A stretch of DNA of 64,000 nucleotides, from assembly GCA_946807835.1 (NCBI GenBank), contig OX327693.1, positions 7,767,501 through 7,831,500 on the forward strand, in the 5' to 3' direction. A model generated the notes under the pieces. It was not told where the DNA came from and did not search any database. It saw only the letters and a list, made by a program, of their open reading frames with translations. This stretch comes from Ailanthus altissimus. Its lineage: Eukaryota; Streptophyta; Magnoliopsida; Sapindales; Simaroubaceae. Shown one piece after another: positions 1-10,315 of the stretch; within the stretch, counting starts at the first letter, position 1; each line of letters opens with the position of its first letter. A program made the position numbers and the translations under genes.

Positions 1-522
1 CAAAAATAAAATCAAAATATACTAAAAGACAAAATACTGAAAGCTAAAAATGCACATATTTGAGTTCATTCTAATATGTTAAATGTTTCATGGACATTAA
101 TAATATTTGTGTAAGAGAATACTAACTTTTATAAATCAGACGATTTTATTAAGAACCTAATACTATAAAATATTAAAATTTAAATGAATTCTTTTAATTA
201 TTGAAATCGAACTTGACACGGTTAACAATATAACAAAGCTCTCATGCAGACAATAGAACATAGAGTAAAAAAAGATGTTTAACAACACTTTAAAAGAGTA
301 GGAAACTTACTGATAGCATAAATATATGAACATTGTCAAGGATCTTCTATTATGTCATGTAGGTGCCGCTATCTTATTATGACTTCATTCCGGTCACTAG
401 CCCTTTTATTTTATATAATATTTAAATTATTTTATAAATTTTGTTTGTTTATATGAAGTTTAGAATTCACTAACCTTTTATTAAATATTTTAAAAGTTTT
501 AAATCTTTGTATATTCAGATAA
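1..522. other. AT-rich spacer, no gene seen
   Basis: I see no coding frame of useful length, no RNA gene and no repeat structure. It lies just outside the target-site duplication of the neighbouring Copia-type element. Confidence 0.6.
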
Positions 523-527
523 TGCAC
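523..527. repeat. 5-bp target-site duplication (left), TGCAC
   Basis: TGCAC lies directly outside the left LTR and is repeated exactly at 3659-3663, directly outside the right LTR. Five base pairs is the usual duplication for Copia-type elements, so the two LTRs belong to one insertion. Confidence 0.85.
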
Positions 528-1401
528 TGTTAAAGGAAGAAACGTTCTTTTCTCTCTCAAGAATATATTAAAGAGAAGAATTTTAAGTTTAACCTAAAAC
601 CTTAATTTTTTTATGCAGTAGAATAACCTGTTAATCAAAAAAAAAAAACAAGAAGAATCCAAAGTAAAAAATAAAATAGCACAACACAATCTTACTTGGT
701 TCGATCAATTACTTACGTCCACAGTGGATCCAAGGATCCTAACCTCTCTTATTAACTCCCTAGAGATATTACAAGAAAAACTCAATATGAAGAACTCTCA
801 AAAGGACCTAAACGTTTAGTGAACCCTTACTCTACCACGAACAATGATCACCCAAACAACGGTTCCACCTGAGCGCACACAAGCACTTACTGTCTATCCA
901 GTTCTTCCCTTCTCTTAGAGTCTCTCTTAATGTTTAATCTGAAATCAAAGGTTTACAAGTATTTATATAGGGTGTATTTCGTGCCTACTAACCCTATTCT
1001 TTGTTGGAGTAAGAGTTCACTTGTCTTGGAAGTCCAAAACTTTCCAAAATTGAAAATCCCGAAGAAAAACGGACTTCTGATGCGTCTGGCGCTGCGGTGC
1101 GCGTCCCTAGGCACCGCGGCGCTGGCCAAAATTGCACCCAACACTGCGGCACTCAGTTGCTATCCTGGACTCCGCGGCGCTCAGCCATTGGAGCCGCGAT
1201 GCTCAACCCTATACGCACCTCCCGCATTTGCTTCACTTTCTTTGCGTCTTCGAGTCCCGTTTCGCTTCCCCCTTCGTGTCCCACTAGTTCTAGACTTCTC
1301 TATATGTGTCCCACACGTTCTAGACTTCTTGTGATTCTCTACTTTGATATTCATCTCAATGCTTGTCCAACCAAAATTGTTGAATCACCAATTTTCCAAC
1401 A
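528..1401 (-). repeat. 3' LTR of copy 1
   Basis: It aligns along its whole length with 2838-3658 and has TG...CA ends. At 874 bp it is about 50 bp longer than its partner, largely because of extra GC-rich sequence around 1085-1215 (repeated CGGCGCT-like motifs). The many mismatches between the LTRs mean the insertion is old. A purine-rich stretch (minus strand) just inside, near 1402-1420, is a plausible polypurine tract. Confidence 0.85.
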
Positions 1402-1655
1402 AACTCCTTCTTTGATTCAAAATCTTCCAAATAAGAAGGCTTCAGGATCCGATCCACACCAATACTCTATCACCAAGAGTTGAGTCCACTTAAGTCTCCA
1501 CTAAGACTTAAATTTCCCTGAGTTAGTGACTTCGGTCTCCAAAGGCATTCGTGCACCTTGCATAAGGTATGGATGTGTTACACTCCTTTTCGACCCTCAT
1601 CACCTCGGTAAGTAAGGTTTGGATGTCGCCTAGTGGTCTGCATTATCCCAACACC

Positions 1656-2785
1656 CTACGTTGGGCCATTTATGGCCATCCCAGTAAGCACATAGAGCCC
1701 CTCATTGTACTTCTCACCCTCAAACCTTATAGGCCATTTCTCTACCCTTAGTTTTCCCTTTTCCGCTCTAACCAAATACCCTTCCTCATCGAGTTTGCCT
1801 AGGGATATCAAGTTCCTCCTCATTTTAGGAACATGCCTTACACCATGTAAGTCCCTAGTTTCTCCATCTTGCATCCTCGCCTTATGTTACTAACTTCTAT
1901 GATCTCACAAGTTATGTCATTCCTCATTAGAGTTTTACCTCTCTTGGCTTTATAGTTGGTAAACATCGATCTGCCGGGACACATATGGACGCTGCACCCC
2001 GAATTTAGTATCCATTTGCCAACATACTTTTCCCTTGAGGCTACCAATGTGTCTACAACTTCAGTATCTTCCTCGGTACCGATTGTAGCTCACCCTCCTT
2101 GGCCTTTTGATTTCGGACAATCATTCACAAAGTGCCCTTCCTTATTACAAAGAAAACACTTCATGGATCTCCTCATTGATTGGTTGCTCTTCCTTCTTTG
2201 TGCAAGCAATGCTGCTTCACTCTCAGACTCAGATCTCTTTGTCAATTCTTTTGAGTTCAATGATGCCTTGGCATCATTCATCGTTAAAGACTCTTTCCCA
2301 TACAGCAGCGTATCCACAAAGCTCTCATAGCTCTTCGGCAACGAACATAACAGGATAATGGCCTTGTCTTCATCCTCGGTCTTAATGCCCAGTTGCTCAA
2401 AACTTATGATGATCTTGTTGAACTCGTCAATGTGAGCTCTCAATGAAGTTTCCTAGTGCATTGTTAGCTGATGTAGTTTCTTTTTCACAAGGAGTCTAAT
2501 TGCAAGAAACTTCTTCATATACAAAGCGGTTTCTTCATCGCCAACTTCCTTTAATACTTCGTTACTCAACGCTAGGAATAAGGTGTTGTAAGTCTTTTTC
2601 TGAATCATGTCCCAATCTTTCTGCCCGAACTTTGAGCTTGTCGCCTCATCGCTAGTTGAGTAGCTTACTTCCTCCAAAGCTAAGTCTAGCTCTTCCTTCA
2701 CTAGTAGAGTCATAACCTTCTTCCTCCAAAGATTGAAGCCATTCATCCCATTGAACTTTTCTATTTCTTGCTTGATCGCAGCCAT
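1656..2785 (-). pseudogene. Copia-type gag / protease / GAG-pre-integrase remnant
   Basis: Retrotransposon capsid polyprotein, N-terminal part only. It starts at the ATG at 2785 (MAAIKQEIEKFNG...), 40 bp inside the primer-binding site. The first 110 codons resemble plant Copia gag (FNGMNGFNLWRKK). After an in-frame TAG near 2453 comes the UBN2-like part (RAHIDEFNKIIISFEQL, then SYESFVDTL) and a zinc knuckle with CX2CX4HX4C spacing (CFLCNKEGHFVNDC). A second stop lies at 2090. Next comes a protease-like motif, WILNSG, where functional copies have an Asp before SG; here it is Asn. A frameshift near 1860 separates this from a GAG-pre-integrase-like stretch (LHGVRHVPKMRRNLISL). Nothing of integrase core or reverse transcriptase follows. 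The protein is not functional. Confidence 0.85.
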
Positions 2786-2821
2786 GGTTTAAATACCCCA
2801 GGTGTGTATTATCGAACCTCT

Positions 2822-2837
2822 AGCTCTGATACCAGTT
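2822..2837 (-). promoter_or_regulatory. Primer-binding site (tRNA-iMet type)
   Basis: On the minus strand the sequence directly inside the 5' LTR reads CTGGTATCAGAGCT, the usual Copia primer-binding site complementary to the 3' end of initiator tRNA-Met. It fixes the element's orientation and the inner edge of the 5' LTR. Confidence 0.85.
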
Positions 2838-3658
2838 TGTTGAGGGAGAAAACGCTCTTCTCCCTCTCGAGGTTATGTTGAAGCGAAAAACCTCAAGTTC
2901 AACCTAAAACCCTAACCTCTTTGCGCAACAGAATAACCTGTTAATCAAGCAAAAAACAACAAGAATCCAAAGTAGAAAACAAAATAGCACAACACAATTT
3001 TACGTGATTCGGCCAATTGCCTACGTCCACGGTGGATCCAAGGATCCTAGCCTCTCTTATTAACTCCATAGAGATATTACAAAGAAAACTCAATATGAAG
3101 AACCCTTAAAAGGATATAAACGTTTAGTGAACCCTTACTCTACCACGAACAATGATCACCCAAACAACAGTTCCACCCTAGCGCACATAAGCACTTACTG
3201 TCTACCCAATTCTTCCCCTCTCTTAGAGTCTCTCTTAATATTTAATCTAAAATCAAGGGTTTACAAGTGTTTATATAGGGTGTATTTCATGACCCTATTC
3301 GTTGTTGGAGTAAGAGTCCACTTGTTTTGAAAGTTCAAAACTTTCCAAAACTTGAAATCCCAAAGAAAAATAGACTTCTGATGCATCTGGCACTGCGGCG
3401 CTAGCCAAAATCACGCCCAGCACTGCGGCACTGGGTTGCTATCCTGGACGCCGCGACGCTCAGCCCTATACGCACCTCCCGTATTTTCTTCACTTTCTTC
3501 GGATCTTCGAGTCCCGTTTCACTTCTCCCTTCGTGTCCCACTCGTCCTAGACTTCTCCATATGTGTCTCACACGTTTTAGACTTCTTATGACTCTCCATT
3601 TTGGTATTTATCTCAAATCTTGTCTAACAAAAATTGTTGAATCACCAATTTTCCAACA
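2838..3658 (-). repeat. 5' LTR of copy 1
   Basis: 821 bp. On the minus strand it begins TGTTGGAAAATTGG and ends CTCCCTCAACA, and is followed by the primer-binding site. It carries a GC-rich core near 3385-3475 in an otherwise AT-rich repeat. Confidence 0.88.
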
Positions 3659-3663
3659 TGCAC
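3659..3663. repeat. 5-bp target-site duplication (right), TGCAC
   Basis: Exact copy of 523-527, immediately outside the right LTR. Confidence 0.85.
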
Positions 3664-3785
3664 AATAAAATTAACTTTTAAAAACATGTTTCTAGTTTTT
3701 GATTTTTGGTTTTATATTTTTAAAATATTAATTATACTTATTTTATAAACTTAATATATTTATAATATGAACACCTTTATATACA

Positions 3786-3794
3786 TATCACAAA
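3786..3794. repeat. 9-bp target-site duplication (left), TATCACAAA
   Basis: TATCACAAA abuts the left terminal inverted repeat and is repeated exactly at 10307-10315. Nine base pairs is the hallmark duplication of Mutator-like elements. Confidence 0.88.
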
Positions 3795-4450
3795 GGAAAA
3801 TTTTCACAAATAACCCTTTTATTTTTCTATTATAATTTTTTAACCAAATTAAAATCAAATATACTTTATTAACCAAAAATTTACATTTTGGACACATTTG
3901 CCCATATATCATATTCACGATACTCTCACCCGAAAATCACCCAAATCACCGAAAATTATCAAAAGTTGTTAGATCAAAAATTTTAAAGTTATCACTACAT
4001 AGATCGGAGCTTATATAACATATTTCTCACTTCAAACAAAGGAAATTGCCGAATTTTGATGAGTTTTGTTTAACTTTTGAACAATTTAAATTTGTTTATA
4101 AAATTGTTAGAATTTGTATTTAAAGTTAGAAATAGATGAAATTATTGAATTCTATGTGAAAAATGGGTTTGAATGGTGTAAGAAACGTTGAAAATGGGCG
4201 AAAAATGAGAATTTTGGGTCGATATTCGCGATGCAGATGGCGCCCGCTGTTGCCAATCTCGGAGCCATCTCGGGCCCAAGATGGCCCCGCGATGCGCCTT
4301 AAAGGCGCATCGTGGGCGCGCAACGCGGACCCGAGATGGCCCTGCGATGCACGTTTAACAGGCGCATCGCGGGGCCATCTCGGGCCCGTGATGCGCCCTT
4401 AGGGCGCATCGCGTGCAGCATCGCAGACGTCCGCGATGCCGCACTGTTCA
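3795..4450 (+). repeat. Left terminal inverted repeat and GC-rich subterminal island of the MULE
   Basis: The outer ~110 bp pair with 10190-10306. Weaker similarity to the right end continues to about 4200 (for example the stretch around GTGTAAGAAACGTTGAAAA). At 4215-4450 the composition jumps from AT-rich to strongly GC-rich. This island consists of short inverted motifs such as GGGGCCATCTCGGGCCCG and GATGCGCC/GGCGCATC. ORFs across it are by-products of the base composition. Confidence 0.75.
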
Positions 4451-4963
4451 CCACGTAGCGCCTGTATAAGATGCCACGTGACGCGAATTTTTTTTTGAAT
4501 TTATTTTTTTAAATTAATTAAATTTAAATTAATTAAATATATTAATAAAATTACATTAATAGAATTTAGATAAATGTAATTTTATTTAAATTAAATAAAG
4601 AAAATTTTTCATAAATTCTATTTAGAAGGAATTGATCTAATAGACGAAAAATTTGCTTAAATGACTCATTAATTTTGATTTGTAACATTTTTTATTATTA
4701 TCGTGAGTACCTTATGTAATTATAATTATATATGATTATTTTGATTTTAATATATAATTAATGTTGATTAATATTAATATGTTAGTAATTAATTATTAAG
4801 TTTGGTTTGATTTTATTATAATATGTTGATTAATATGTTAATAATTAATTATTATAATGTATTATGATTTTTATGTATGTTAAATTAATTGTTTCTGTAA
4901 AAAATATTTCTCTGATTATTAATTTTCTTAATATTAATGTTTTTTTTTTTTTTATTGTTACAG

Positions 4964-6709
4964 GAAAGAGAACGTATCAAAAAAATATAGAATTTCAGAG
5001 CATATATTTTTTCGTGCATCAGTGACAGCTTATGCTAAGATGTGGGGTCTACATTACATTAAAGATAAATTGACAACAAATCAAAAAATATTATTTAGGC
5101 AGACGTGTATGGGGCATTTCTTATATATGTCAGAGTTGACATTCTCTGGTATTTTGGTGCACGAGTTATTGTTGCGTGAGGTGCATATCTCTAATTTAGA
5201 AGATGAGATGTGGTTTTACATAGAGAGGAAACGCATCCGTTTTAGCCGGCAGGAGTTTGTACTAATCACTGGACTACAAATGCGAGATTACCCTCCCGCC
5301 CAGCAGCTGCATAGAAAATTGGGCACTCGATTATGGGATACATATTTTTCTGGGGTAAAGAAATTATCTTACATATTTCTTGATCAATGGTACGCACGTC
5401 TAAATTTGGAGAAAATGGACGATGCAGATGCAGTAAAGTTGAGTTTATTTTATTTTGTGCATCGTGTTTTGATTCCACGTGACGAGCGTAGTGGAATTCA
5501 AAATTTTGTTCTATGTTTAGTGGATGACCTTGATGAGTTTAATAAGTATCCATGGGGCAATATTGCATGGACCGTGCTTCATAACTCACTTAAGAAGGCT
5601 GCATTCCAAAAACTTGAGAAAATAAAAAAAAAAGGGTTTGCACAGAAGAAGTTTGAGAGTTACAACGTGTATAGCTTTTTGCACACATTTCTGGTATGCC
5701 ATAATTTTCTTGTACTTAACTTTTTGATCTTAATTATATATTTTGTTTGTATACGTCAAACTTATATTTTAAAAATAATTATATTAGGTATGGATTTTCG
5801 AGGCAATTTCAGTGTGTGGAGAGATTTTTGGTTATCATAATGGTGATCGATTCCCTCGTATTTTGAATTGGACGACTCGAGAGACTCCATTGTTCGATGA
5901 GGTTCAGGATACAGTATTAGGAAAGAATTTTGTATGTGTTGATATGAATGAAAAATATATATATTAGTTTATAACTTTAATTTTGTTTTAAGCGTAACTT
6001 AATATGGTTGGTTGATTTATAGGTTCTTTCGGTACATCGTAAATTAATACCAAAAGACCATGAGAAGAAAGAGGCAATTGTGCACTTGGTTAGACGTGTA
6101 GGCATTCCAAGCGGAAGTTATGCTGGGGACTTACTAAATATGTCTGATTTCAGCGAGAGCAAGCACCCCGGGACCTATGCCCATTGGGTAACGGCTGAGG
6201 TGGATTGAGGTTGATAAGGTAAATGTTGTTATTTTTGTTTATAACTTGTAGTACTATTTTGTGTAAATGTTGTTATTTTTGTTTATAACTTGTAGTACTA
6301 TTTCTAAGACTTATTTGAATTTTATGTAGGTTTATATTCCTGTCAACTACAATCAACAACATTGGGTAACGGCTGAGGTGGACATCTTGCATAGGCAAAT
6401 ATTGATCTACGATTCTAGCATCAAGGGATTTACCGATAGCGTGATTGAGAATCATGTCTTGCCATTAGCTACGTTGTTACCCTGTTACCTAGATGCTTGT
6501 AGATTATATGAGCAACGATAAATTACACCTGACTTAACCCCTTTTCATGTAATTAGATTAAAGGATGGAGTGCCACAACAGACAGTGAATAGTGGAGATT
6601 GTAGGGTTTATGTTTGTATGTTTATAGAGTTTTTGATGTGTTGTCATCCCCTAGATTTTGGTCCTGAGCATAGGTCATTTTTTAGAACCAAAATGGCGAC
6701 TGACTTATG
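4964..6709 (+). pseudogene. DUF1985 / Ulp1-type (C48) cysteine protease-like gene of the MULE
   Basis: A spliced reading frame can be followed: 4964-5693, 5788-5931, 6023 to about 6218, and 6330-6709, with introns flanked by GT and AG; exons before 4964 were not identified. Exons 1-2 resemble the DUF1985 region that precedes Ulp1 domains in plant transposons (SRQEFVLITGLQMRDYPP, LVDDLDEFNKYPWGN, FPRILNW). The last exon is a Ulp1 peptidase core: His in QQHWV (6360-6362), Asp in IYDSS (6411-6413), Cys in SGDCRVYVC (6600-6602; family consensus GDCG). Such proteases cleave SUMO or SUMO conjugates; the role in transposons is unknown. It is broken by an in-frame TAA after LYEQR and by a frame disruption in exon 3, where a 23-bp copy of downstream sequence occurs at 6182-6204. 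Confidence 0.75.
6219..6303. repeat. 41-bp direct repeat inside a MULE gene intron
   Basis: The stretch starting GTAAATGTTGTTATTTTTG at 6219 recurs exactly at 6263 (period 44). The repeat duplicates the probable splice-donor region of the intron before the Ulp1 exon. Confidence 0.85.
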
Positions 6710-7099
6710 AAAATGTGCAAAAAAGTAGTGAAAGAAAATTAACTTTTGTATGTTTATAAAGTTTTTTTTATATATTTTATACATTTTATTGTAAATTGTA
6801 AAATGATGTTGATTGATTTGGGTAGGGACGGGAAGTCCCCTTTACAGCTAAGAGATGTGAGAAATATTTGAAGTATATTTTCTACAGGTTTATGAAATAT
6901 AGATTTTGAGAAAAAATAGGGGACACTCTGTCCGTTTTAATTCAGGAATTTTAGAAAATAAAATAAATTTTCCTTGTTTATAAGAATATAATAAACTTAT
7001 CAATTAACCGCAATCGTAAAAAAAAATACAAATTAACTAGTCAAATAAAGTTCATAACTACATGACTTTAAAATATAAATATAACTCATAAAGAACACA

Positions 7100-9574
7100 T
7101 CAACTACCATATAATGGAATTGGGTTTCGACAAGTTTGTCGATTATGTCTATGCTCCTTACAGCGACTGCATACATTCTTCGTGGGAGTCTCACCTTGCG
7201 ATAGAATTCGATTCTTCCGACATCTTCCTGATTGCCGACGTACTATAGGAGGCTGGATGTCAGCAGCTCTCAACTCCTCTGGAAAAATCCAATCTAACGG
7301 ATGACCAATCGGATTTACTGGTTCACTGTATGCACGCAACAAACACTCAGCCATGTAATATTGCGAACAAAGAGTCTGGAACTGGAATCTGACCTGCCTG
7401 CATACTGCAAGTGCATGAGGACACGGTAATTGCCGCATATCAAACTTTTGACAACTACATGACTTCCCCGGGATGTCTACTATTCCATTTCTTTTTTCGT
7501 CCTTAACAACAAAATGAGATCGATCTATTGCATGCACTGTCATGCGAGCGGAATCATCATTGTGCTTCCAAATCTTGTCATAGGCCCAAGTGGTCAAGAA
7601 GTTTGACATATTTTCTGCAGCCTCACGTCTCTCAACAAACCATTTTTGCATTAACTCTCGGATCCACTCAATTAAGGCAGTCACTGTCACGGTACGTGCA
7701 TCCTTCGCAACAGCGTTAATGCTCTCTGCAATGTTGGTGGTCATGATGTCATATCTTCTGAATGCTCCCATTGATCGAGCCCATTTTGAAAAACCAACCT
7801 CCTCCTCCAAGTATCTCATTGCCTCCGGTTTCATTTCTCGCATCTTATATATTTCCCTTTGAAAGTCAGCTATGCGATATGCCTTGGCAGCAACAAAATA
7901 GGAGGCCAAGTATCCCCCTCCTTTTGTTGTATGTGATGGTATCTTATATCGTGCTACCAAATTACACTTTAAGTGATGGATGCATACACCATGATATACA
8001 TTAGGAAATACCTCTTTAATGGCCTTCTCGATACTAGCATGTTGATCAGATATAAATACAAGGTTCTCAAGATTGCCAATAACTCCTCGGAGTTTTTTCA
8101 TAAACCACTTTCATGAAGCATCATTTTCAGAGTCAGCAATACCCCATGCAAGTGAAAAAATCTGGTTGTTTCCATCCTTGCAAATAGCCATAAACATTGT
8201 TCCCAAGTATGCATTTTTTAAAAATGTACCATCAACTGCAATAACCGGTCAGATGGAAGACTGGAACCCTCTAATACATGGTCCAAAAGCCATGAAGAAA
8301 TATTTGAAGTGCTTGCAATCATCAATCTCCAAATGCGTGACTGTATCAGGGTTCTATTGTTCCAATATATGACAGTATGCAGGAAGTAATTTATATGAAC
8401 CCTCTGGAGTACCACGTATCAACACCAATGCATGCTCCTTAGACCGCCAAGCAGTAGGGTAAGTTAAGTCCACACCAAAATCCTCACGTATGTCTGCTTG
8501 AATTTCCTTCGGTCTATAAAGTCGACTCGCAGATGCAAACTTATTTTTTATAAATTTGCCAATAATCCGAGACTTTGCTTCTCGATGACCATCGCGCAAT
8601 CGATCTAATTGGCACACGTGACTTGAATCAATTCAGCGCACAATAAAATATTTCCTTGCATCTGTCGACACTGCACGTAATCGCCATCGACATCTATCAT
8701 CATCACATTTGATCTCAAAATGATCTTTTGTCGACCTTGACACTTTAAAGCTCCAATTACCTTTAAGTGCTATCATACTAATAGCCTGGTGAAGTTCGTC
8801 TTTGCTATCAAACAACTTTCCTACAAACACATCGTCAATTCCACTACTCGATATCTTATCTGAAATGCTCAAGTCTGATGGTGGTATTGGAGGCATAAAC
8901 ACAAAGGGGTTTTCTGCCTCACAAAAATCTATTCTTCTAGCTTCAACATTTAGGGAGCTTGTCGAAACATAACAACGTCCGCCTTCTGCTAAATCATCCC
9001 CTTCTAAATTATCAACATTTCTAACATCATCATAGTCCCCTTCCACATCCCCAACATTTCCAATGTCATTACAAGCGTAATGTGTATAGGCTGGGTCTTC
9101 ATTATGTTTCTCCTCATTCGTTGTGTTTGCAGAAACCACTGCTAGAACTGATAGAGATGTATGGCTCACTTGGTTGCTACCGCTAGCTGACATAAAATGA
9201 GCATAAATTGATGGTGGATTTTGATTGAGGGGCTGTACATTATCTTCATAAACAAGAGCTCTAGGATCCACTGTTACACATAAAGGACAGTACGATCTTC
9301 TATTGGCGCTTAAAAAAAATCGAACATCACTGTCATTTCTAATCTCAATAGGCTTTAGGTTATACCTCGTTGCATCAATTTTGATTTTAAAAGTCACCTT
9401 ACAGTTCACATTGTCGACTCCCAAAGTATAACATACTGCATTTAAAAGATCTTCAAAATTAATATCTTTCGAAACCGAAATTCTAAAATTACTATAATCA
9501 ACATAGCTTTCTTCCCCGTCACTAGAACTCTCCCACTTTCCTCCAAAATAAATAACTATTGCATCACACTCCAT
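7100..9574 (-). pseudogene. MULE transposase (mudrA-like), four in-frame stops
   Basis: An intronless frame of about 825 codons, read from the ATG at 9574 (MECDAIVIYFGGKW). The order follows MuDR-type transposases. An N-terminal PB1-like stretch is followed by an acidic linker, a Mut DNA-binding domain near 8650-8830 (FDSKDELHQAISM... DDRCRWRLRA), and the MULE catalytic domain with likely DDE residues in VIAVDGTFLK, ISDQHASI and TNIAESINA. A SWIM zinc finger (CSCQKFDMRQLPCPH) and a C-terminal CCHC knuckle (CSRCKEHRHNRQTC) end the protein. All segments stay in one frame, interrupted only by stops at about 8633, 8354, 8249 and 8117. At least two look like Trp to TGA changes. This is nonsense decay without frameshifts. 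The longer ORF that reaches 9841 runs into the GC-rich island and is probably not translated from there. Confidence 0.88.
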
Positions 9575-9611
9575 ATGACCTAAAAAAATAAAAAACAAAA
9601 TTAGAAAAAGT

Positions 9612-10306
9612 TCACAAATGTGCACATTGTGTGCGCCGCGGGGCCGTCTCGGGCCTGAGATGTGCCCCCACGATGCGCACATTGTGCGCACTGCGGGGCC
9701 GTCTCGGACCGAGATGTACCCCCGCGATGCGCATGTTGTGCACGCCTCGGGGCCGTCTCGATACCGAGATGCGCACAATGTGCGTGCCGCGGGGCCATCT
9801 CGGGCCCGCGGCATGCACAATATGCGCATCTCGGGGCACATCTCCGACCCGAGATGTGCCCCGCGATGCCTAAATTGACGGCGGCCGCACCGATCGCCGT
9901 CTGGTTTTCACCAAATACACTCCAAAACTTATTTTTGGCCGGATTTCAACGCCTTTTATACCATTTTAACTCATTTAGTTTGTTAATAACAACTACTTTT
10001 AACTTCAAATATAAATTTTATCTAATTTCTAACAAAGTTTAAAAAATTTACCAGAGTTATTTCTTTGATTTGATTCAAAGCGATCCTCAGCAACACTTTG
10101 ATTTTTACAATAACAACTTCAAAAATATTCGGTCAATAAACTTTGTTCAATAAAGTTTCGTAAAAATAAAATGAAAGAAGTTATAAATTTGATATAAGGA
10201 TAAATGCGTCCAAAAATAAGTTATTTGACTAATAAAATATAACTATTTTATATTTAGTTAAACAAAAATAATAAAATAATTAAAAGGTTATTTGTGAACT
10301 TTTTTC
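9612..10306 (-). repeat. Right terminal inverted repeat and GC-rich subterminal island of the MULE
   Basis: 10190-10306 pairs with 3795-3904. At 9612-9880 lies a GC-rich array of about five units of 42-54 bp. Each contains GCGGGGCCGTCTCGG or a close variant, followed by GAGATG and a GCGCA-type step. The motif GGGGCCATCTCGGGCCCG is shared with the left island. Confidence 0.75.
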
Positions 10307-10315
10307 TATCACAAA
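10307..10315. repeat. 9-bp target-site duplication (right), TATCACAAA
   Basis: Exact copy of 3786-3794, immediately outside the right MULE terminus. Confidence 0.88.

Larger units (their letters stand above)
528..3658 (-). mobile_element. Non-autonomous Copia-type LTR element, gag-only (copy 1)
   Basis: This is a 3.13-kb element read on the minus strand. Its 5' LTR is 2838-3658 and its 3' LTR is 528-1401. Both LTRs start TGTTG and end CAACA, and the element is flanked by the direct repeat TGCAC. A tRNA-iMet-type primer-binding site lies just inside the 5' LTR. The internal 1.44 kb encodes a decayed gag (UBN2-like part, CCHC knuckle), a protease-like stretch and a GAG-pre-integrase-like stretch. 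Integrase core, reverse transcriptase and RNase H are absent. A second copy at 38704-41806 has the same content and ends its coding part at the same place. This suggests a gag-only family (TR-GAG type) mobilised in trans, rather than random truncation of one copy. Confidence 0.85.
3795..10306. mobile_element. Mutator-like element (MULE) carrying a Ulp1-like gene
   Basis: 6512 bp, bounded by a perfect 9-bp direct repeat. The ends are inverted repeats: the left starts GGAAAATTTTCACAAATAAC and the right, reverse-complemented, starts GAAAAAAGTTCACAAATAAC. Similarity runs for roughly 110 bp and continues more weakly inwards to the GC-rich islands. Two convergent genes lie inside: a mudrA-type transposase on the minus strand (7100-9574) and a DUF1985/Ulp1-protease-like gene on the plus strand (about 4964-6709). 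Both carry premature stops, so this copy is dead. Plant MULEs with a Ulp1-like cysteine-protease gene are known (Kaonashi-type in Arabidopsis, CUMULE in melon). I infer that this belongs to that broad group. Confidence 0.88.

Noticed and set aside
1097..1483. 128-codon ORF through the 3' LTR
   Set aside because: It crosses the LTR boundary and matches no retrotransposon protein.
4126..4402. ORFs of 65-79 codons across the left GC-rich island
   Set aside because: They exist on both strands because GC-rich repeats lack stops. No protein features.
7528..8372. Plus-strand ORFs antisense to the MULE transposase
   Set aside because: Shadows of the transposase, which has clear domain order on the minus strand.
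9601..10042. Several overlapping ORFs on both strands, rich in Arg/His/Pro/Cys, across the right GC-rich island
   Set aside because: By-products of the GC-rich repeat units. The transposase start is better placed at 9574, outside the island.
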